Assembly (NCBI GenBank): GCA_052389895.1
Contig: JBQTHM010000015.1
Span: 1 to 54,816, forward strand
DNA: 54,816 nt
Direction: 5' to 3'
Source of the DNA: CAVVXX01 sp052389895
GTDB lineage: Bacteria > Pseudomonadota > Alphaproteobacteria > Micropepsales > Micropepsaceae
Positions 52,145 to 54,816 of the stretch are shown here, piece after piece. The notes beneath the pieces were generated by a model, which worked only from the letters and a program-made list of their open reading frames with translations, searched no databases and was not told where the DNA came from. The position numbers and the translations under genes were made by a program. The stretch's first letter is position 1; every line of letters begins with the position of its first letter.

Positions 52145-52348
52145 TTAGACCGCCTTCAGATTGACGGCCTTGGCGCCGCGCGCATCCGGCTGGATGTCGA
52201 ACGACACTTTCTGCCCTTCCGAAAGGGTCCGCAGCCCCGCCGCCTCGACGGCCGTGGCATGGACGAACACGTCCTTGCCGCCGCCTTCCGGCGCGATGAA
52301 GCCGAAGCCCTTTGTGGCGTTGAAAAACTTCACTGTTCCGATGGTCAT
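52145..52348 (-). CDS. cspA: Cold-shock protein, copy 2
   Basis: This 67-residue cold-shock protein starts MTIGTVKFFN and has KGFGFIAPEG and KDVFVHATAV, nearly identical to copy 1 at 48088-48291. The true start is 52348; an upstream extension to 52396 is non-coding leader. Its leader and promoter match those of copy 1, so the whole gene unit was duplicated with its regulation. Confidence 0.96.
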   Translation of the reverse strand: MTIGTVKFFNATKGFGFIAPEGGGKDVFVHATAVEAAGLRTLSEGQKVSFDIQPDARGAKAVNLKAV

Positions 52349-52418
52349 TGATCTTTCCTTGTCGCATCGGGTTCCGCGCGGGCGACATGCCCGCACAGGC
52401 GCAGATGACGTTGCTCAA

Positions 52419-52508
52419 GGAAGTCCGACTGTCTCGTCCGGGCGCGCAGTTCAGGCGGGCGGGGATTCAAACAACAGCTGCGCTTTCTTTCGACAGACGC
52501 CGTCGCGT
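52419..52508 (-). promoter_or_regulatory. Conserved 5' leader element of cspA copy 2
   Basis: The leader carries AAGCGCAGCTGTT, TTTGAATCC, TGCGCGCC and GGACGAGACAG in the order found in copy 1 (48354-48440). The blocks begin at the predicted transcription start, and the leader as a whole is about 160 bases long. A temperature-dependent RNA fold is likely but not shown. Confidence 0.6.
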
Positions 52509-52514
52509 GACGCC

Positions 52515-52543
52515 CATATAGGTGTTTAGGGCCGCCTTTGCAA
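52515..52543 (-). promoter_or_regulatory. Sigma-70 promoter of cspA copy 2
   Basis: On the minus strand TTGCAA (52543-52538), 17 bases, then TATATG (52520-52515). Both boxes are good matches and the spacing is ideal. Confidence 0.65.
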
Positions 52544-52553
52544 TGGCGGGGGC

Positions 52554-52817
52554 TCAGCCCGCGGTGATGCGCTTCTTGCGGGCGCGGGGTTTGGGCGCGG
52601 TTTCCTGCGAATCGGCGCCGGAAAGGGTGGCCGCTTCGCGGTCGGCGGCCTCCTTTGCCAGGCGCAGCGCGCGCAGCTTGGCGATTTTGGCGTCGGTGGC
52701 GGCACGCTGCTTGTCGATGATCTGGCGCACCAGAACGTCGCGCTGCTCCGAGGCCTGAAAATGGTTCTGTGCGCGCTTGCGCGCGGATGATCTGCGGTCT
52801 TCGTTCGATTCGGCCAT
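52554..52817 (-). CDS. Small charged coiled-coil protein
   Basis: This 87-residue protein has no signal and is rich in Arg, Lys, Ala and Glu, with a helical core (about 20-62, including DVLVRQIIDKQRAATDAKIA) and a basic tail ending PRARKKRITAG. I do not recognise a family. The basic end hints at nucleic-acid binding. It lies upstream of cspA copy 2 on the same strand. ATG 52817 is preferred over GTG 52823. Confidence 0.6.
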   Translation of the reverse strand: MAESNEDRRSSARKRAQNHFQASEQRDVLVRQIIDKQRAATDAKIAKLRALRLAKEAADREAATLSGADSQETAPKPRARKKRITAG

Positions 52818-53120
52818 GTTCACTCTTTCGTTGGATCGGCTGGCGAAGAAGCCAGCAAGCCTGCGGAATACGCCCGCGGGCCTAGGGGAATCTTTCGTCC
52901 CGGAAACGGGGATCGCGCCTCAACGCGCGAAGCAAAACTATAGCATGCTGCGCCGCAAAATGGAAATGCGGCCGCGCAATCATTAACGGCGCATTTGTCC
53001 GTATCCGGATTATCCGCGTTTGTGCGGAAATCATCTTTCGCTTGATGCAATGGATTTGCCGCTCACAGGAGATGGGGATCGCGCGCGGCAATTACAAGGG
53101 CGCGAAAAAAGAAGGACGCA
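52818..53120. other. Non-coding region, no clear gene
   Basis: No supported gene is seen in this 303-base stretch. It should contain the promoter of the minus-strand gene ending at 52554. A short plus-strand frame near 53033-53134 ends in YKGAKKEGRNGHV and vaguely resembles the tail of a serine recombinase, but it is too short to call. Confidence 0.4.
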
Positions 53121-53151
53121 ATGGACACGTTTAATTCATTAGGGAAAGGCG

Positions 53152-53277
53152 ATGCGCGTCTTTATGGTCCGTTCTCAACAGATAGGAACAACAGTGGTTA
53201 TTCAGGTACACAGGGTCCTCACGCTTACGATTTGCATCATGTGCAGCGCCGCGGTTCTCGCCATTCTGATTATGTAA
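53152..53277 (+). CDS. Candidate 41-residue membrane peptide
   Basis: This short frame begins with ATG preceded by AGGGAAAGGCG, a strong ribosome signal, and codes for a basic start (MRVFMVRSQQ) and a hydrophobic end (VLTLTICIMCSAAVLAILIM). It ends 15 bases before the RMF-like gene. A second frame overlapping it (53121-53288, 55 residues, ATG preceded by GAAGGAC) is the competitor; only one is likely real. The base composition is less GC-rich than neighbouring genes. Confidence 0.35.
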   Translation: MRVFMVRSQQIGTTVVIQVHRVLTLTICIMCSAAVLAILIM

Positions 53278-53292
53278 GGACAGGATAGGTTC

Positions 53293-53514
53293 GTGGACAA
53301 CGCGTTTCGCTTAAGCCGCATCTACAGCCAGGGCTGGAACGCCGCCAGGAAGTTGGTGGCGGAAGGCGCTGTCGACTCCGACGCGAAAACGGCGGTGGTG
53401 TTGAACCCCTATCGCCACGGCACGGCCGAGGAACGCGAGCGCTGGACCAAAGGCTTCACCGAAGCGCTGCAAAGCACGGCTGCGCCGTTCAGCGGGCTTG
53501 GCCGCAAGGCGTAG
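53293..53514 (+). CDS. Ribosome modulation factor-like protein
   Basis: This 73-residue protein starts at GTG with AGGATAGG nearby. The pattern IYSQGWNAARKL, then NPY, then ERERWTKGFTEAL follows the RMF scheme of G-x3-A, a central C/N-P-Y, and R-x2-W-x2-G-F/W-x-E-A. RMF helps dimerise resting 70S ribosomes in gammaproteobacteria; related short proteins occur in alphaproteobacteria. The relationship is inferred from spacing and key residues only. Confidence 0.6.
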   Translation: MDNAFRLSRIYSQGWNAARKLVAEGAVDSDAKTAVVLNPYRHGTAEERERWTKGFTEALQSTAAPFSGLGRKA

Positions 53515-53562
53515 CCTCACCCTGAGCTTTATCCTGAGCTTGTCGCAGGACGAAGGGTGAGG
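53515..53562. repeat. CCTCACCCT/AGGGTGAGG palindromic repeat
   Basis: Nine-base arms CCTCACCCT (53515-53523) and AGGGTGAGG (53554-53562) enclose CCTGAGCTTGTCGCAGG. This CACCCTGAGC-type element is widespread in alphaproteobacterial intergenic DNA. It starts right at the end of the RMF-like gene and could terminate it. Confidence 0.6.
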
Positions 53563-53596
53563 TCTATCGAACCGAAACAGTGAAACGCGCGGCCGG

Positions 53597-53851
53597 TTAG
53601 GCGCGCTTTATCAGTCTCACGATCAGCAGCAATATGATGGCGCCGATGGTGGCGGTGGCGATGACGCCGATGATGCCGCCGCCGATCACCAGCCCCACTT
53701 GCGGCAACAGCCAGCCGCCGATAAACGCGCCGACGATGCCGACGACGATGTCGGCGACAAGGCCCATGCCGCCGCCCCGGACAATGGTGCTGGCGAGCCA
53801 GCCCGCAATCGCGCCGACCACCAGCCAGATGAGGAGTGTCTCAACGGACAT
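53597..53851 (-). CDS. GlsB/YeaQ/YmgE family stress membrane protein
   Basis: This 84-residue protein has three membrane segments rich in Gly (LLIWLVVGAIAGWLASTIV, VADIVVGIVGAFIGGWLL, VIATATIGAIILLLIVRLI), the family's transglycosylase-associated pattern. It is thought to be a small inner-membrane stress protein; the mechanism is unknown. The start at 53851 gives the usual MSVETLLIW; a longer frame to 53887 is unlikely. Confidence 0.88.
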   Translation of the reverse strand: MSVETLLIWLVVGAIAGWLASTIVRGGGMGLVADIVVGIVGAFIGGWLLPQVGLVIGGGIIGVIATATIGAIILLLIVRLIKRA

Positions 53852-54124
53852 ATCGGTTCCCCTATATCTTCGCGGCCTGCGTAGCACATTTAGGGGCGGC
53901 GGGCATTGCGGCCCTGCGCGAGGTCGCCAAAGGCGAAGACGGGCCGGGACGAAGGCCTAATATGGGGGCGGTTCAAGAGTGTGGGATAAGTATTTTCCGT
54001 GTGAGCGCTCCCGCGCGATTTTGCGATTTTTGGCGGGGATAGTTTTGCGAGGTCCCAACTGGTATTAGCTCTGGAATTGTGAAAACTGATTTTTTAGAGT
54101 TGCTAATAGAGAGAATCAGATTCA
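53852..54124. other. Non-coding junction between GC-rich and AT-rich DNA
   Basis: No gene is visible. The left part (to about 53960) is GC-rich like the chromosome. From about 53990 runs such as TTTTGCGATTTTTGG and ACTGATTTTTTAGAGTTGC appear and the composition drops toward AT. This is probably the edge of transferred DNA that includes the methyltransferase gene. No clear attachment site or tRNA end was found. Confidence 0.5.
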
Positions 54125-54142
54125 TGATACTTATAAGTATCA
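54125..54142. promoter_or_regulatory. Perfect 18-bp palindrome before methyltransferase gene
   Basis: TGATACTTATAAGTATCA is a perfect inverted repeat lying directly before the GAGGGA ribosome signal and 12 bases before the ATG. Such sites near methyltransferase genes are often operators for a controller protein or for the enzyme itself. Confidence 0.55.
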
Positions 54143-54154
54143 GAGGGAACTGTA

Positions 54155-54697
54155 ATGCTTCAACCTGCTTTGTATTTGGACGACCGCAATCAAGCCTTCT
54201 ACACAGAAGCGGACGAAATCACGTCTTTAATGACGGAGTTGCTAGGCCCCGTGGAAGATAAATTTGTGCTTGAGCCAAGCGTCGGACAAGGTGCCTTTAT
54301 TGGTTCTTTGAAAGGGATTCCAAAGCAAGTTGATGCAGTCGACGTCGATGAAGCGGCACTCCGATATACAGTTAGTCAATACCCAAACGTACATCCCATA
54401 CATGCTGACTTCATTCAGCTTTGTCTTAATGGCGGCTTGTTCAATGATTCCGGAATTAAGTCGCAATATTATGATGCGGTAATATCAAACCCGCCTTATG
54501 GCTTACGATTCTCTCATGCTTTTCGAAAAGGGTTAAAGAGACGATTAGGCCGTTTTTATGTGCGTGAATCTTATGGTCTTTTCTTACGCTTATCGATTGA
54601 TCGATTGGTTGCTGGTGGAAGATACGTCTTTATTATTCCGGATACTTTTTTGACAAGTCATAATCACAGACCTCTTCGCGAATTTCTTATGACCTGA
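54155..54697 (+). CDS. TaqI-like adenine-specific DNA methyltransferase, truncated
   Basis: The 180 residues form the start of a gamma-class N6-adenine methyltransferase. An N-terminal YLDDRNQAFYTEADEI resembles the TaqI entry; motif I is FVLEPSVGQGAFI, and the catalytic motif IV NPPYG comes later in DAVISNPPYGLRFS. The frame stops just after FLTSHNHRPLREFLM, where the target-recognition half should follow, so the gene is broken. Codons are AT-rich, unlike the rest of the window, which indicates recent transfer. Restriction-modification or phage defence is the likely context. Confidence 0.75.
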   Translation: MLQPALYLDDRNQAFYTEADEITSLMTELLGPVEDKFVLEPSVGQGAFIGSLKGIPKQVDAVDVDEAALRYTVSQYPNVHPIHADFIQLCLNGGLFNDSGIKSQYYDAVISNPPYGLRFSHAFRKGLKRRLGRFYVRESYGLFLRLSIDRLVAGGRYVFIIPDTFLTSHNHRPLREFLMT

Positions 54698-54816
54698 GCC
54701 CCTTCTTTCATCCAGTTGCAAGTAGAGCCCGAACGTCATTTGAGCCAACTTGGCTCGGTGGTGCAACGGGACGGGGCGCGGAGCCCCCAAGTAGCTCAAG
54801 CGACCCGTCCCGTTGC
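54698..54816. mobile_element. Possible insertion-element end with two palindromes
   Basis: Directly after the broken methyltransferase frame the DNA becomes GC-rich again and contains GAGCCAA-C-TTGGCTC (54742-54756) and a 13-bp inverted pair GCAACGGGACGGG / CCCGTCCCGTTGC (54763-54775 and 54804-54816). The window ends exactly at the second arm. I read this as the start of a repeated mobile element that broke the gene; no transposase is visible, so the identity is open. Confidence 0.35.

Noticed and set aside
53033..53134. Tail of a serine recombinase (RSQEMGIARGNYKGAKKEG)
   Set aside because: The similarity covers only about 20 residues with no upstream domain, so chance cannot be excluded.

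Overview
The window is a gene-dense, GC-rich stretch of an alphaproteobacterial chromosome. The evidence is the gene content: DUF1285 and DUF6111 genes beside a CCA-adding enzyme, a complete cytochrome bc1 operon, hemF, UbiK, L25 of the long CTC type, GlnD with two ACT domains, and a katG convergent with a bd-type oxidase. Several intergenic palindromic repeats resemble those common in Rhizobiales-like genomes. I cannot name the genus. About 64 genes are supported; no tRNA, rRNA or CRISPR array was recognised.

Layout. 1-2.6 kb (minus): MoxR ATPase, DUF58 protein and a BatA/DUF4159-type membrane protein cut by the window start. 2.7-4.8 kb (plus): DUF1285, DUF6111, CCA-adding enzyme. 4.8-6.4 kb (minus): TerC and HemF. 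6.6-9.7 kb (plus): petABC for the bc1 complex, in which both the Rieske protein and cytochrome c1 carry long Ala/Pro/Gln-rich inserts. 9.9-16.4 kb (plus): methylthioadenosine and adenine salvage (mtnP, apt, mtnA), then a coupled trio of Vgb-like beta-propeller, cytochrome c, and a class II aldolase fused to a short-chain dehydrogenase; together they suggest a dihydroxyacetone-phosphate type methylthioadenosine shunt. 16.5-21.3 kb (minus): two MaoC hotdog proteins, exported MsrA and MsrB, YchF, Pth, L25. 21.5-31.3 kb: a secreted unknown, Prs, PgeF, MidA-like methyltransferase, Lgt, UbiK, a YbjN-like protein, an EnvZ/OmpR-type two-component pair, IlvE, MoaE/MoaD and PgsA. 31.3-41.8 kb: UvrC, persulfide dioxygenase-rhodanese, FolB with a pteridine-reductase-like SDR, Zn alcohol dehydrogenase, GlnD, TrpS, DUF2333, CutA. 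41.9-46.6 kb: CydAB (cyanide-insensitive type) convergent on KatG across a shared terminator.

46.8-53.9 kb is an accessory-looking zone of small genes: VOC protein, glutathione transferase, two cold-shock proteins with matching promoters and leaders, a tandem pair of secreted paralogues, small secreted proteins, an Arg/Asp-repeat protein with a Tyr/Trp/Pro-rich tail, an RMF-like protein and a YeaQ/GlsB membrane protein. From about 54.0 kb base composition shifts to AT-rich. A TaqI-like adenine DNA methyltransferase starts behind a perfect 18-bp palindrome but breaks off after 180 codons in palindrome-rich DNA at the window edge. This looks like horizontally acquired restriction-modification or defence DNA interrupted by a mobile element.

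Most of the window is conserved housekeeping. The items most worth following are the methylthioadenosine-aldolase context, the inserts in two bc1 subunits, the paired cspA leaders, the Fur-like site inside the katG promoter, the secreted paralogue pair, and the interrupted methyltransferase.
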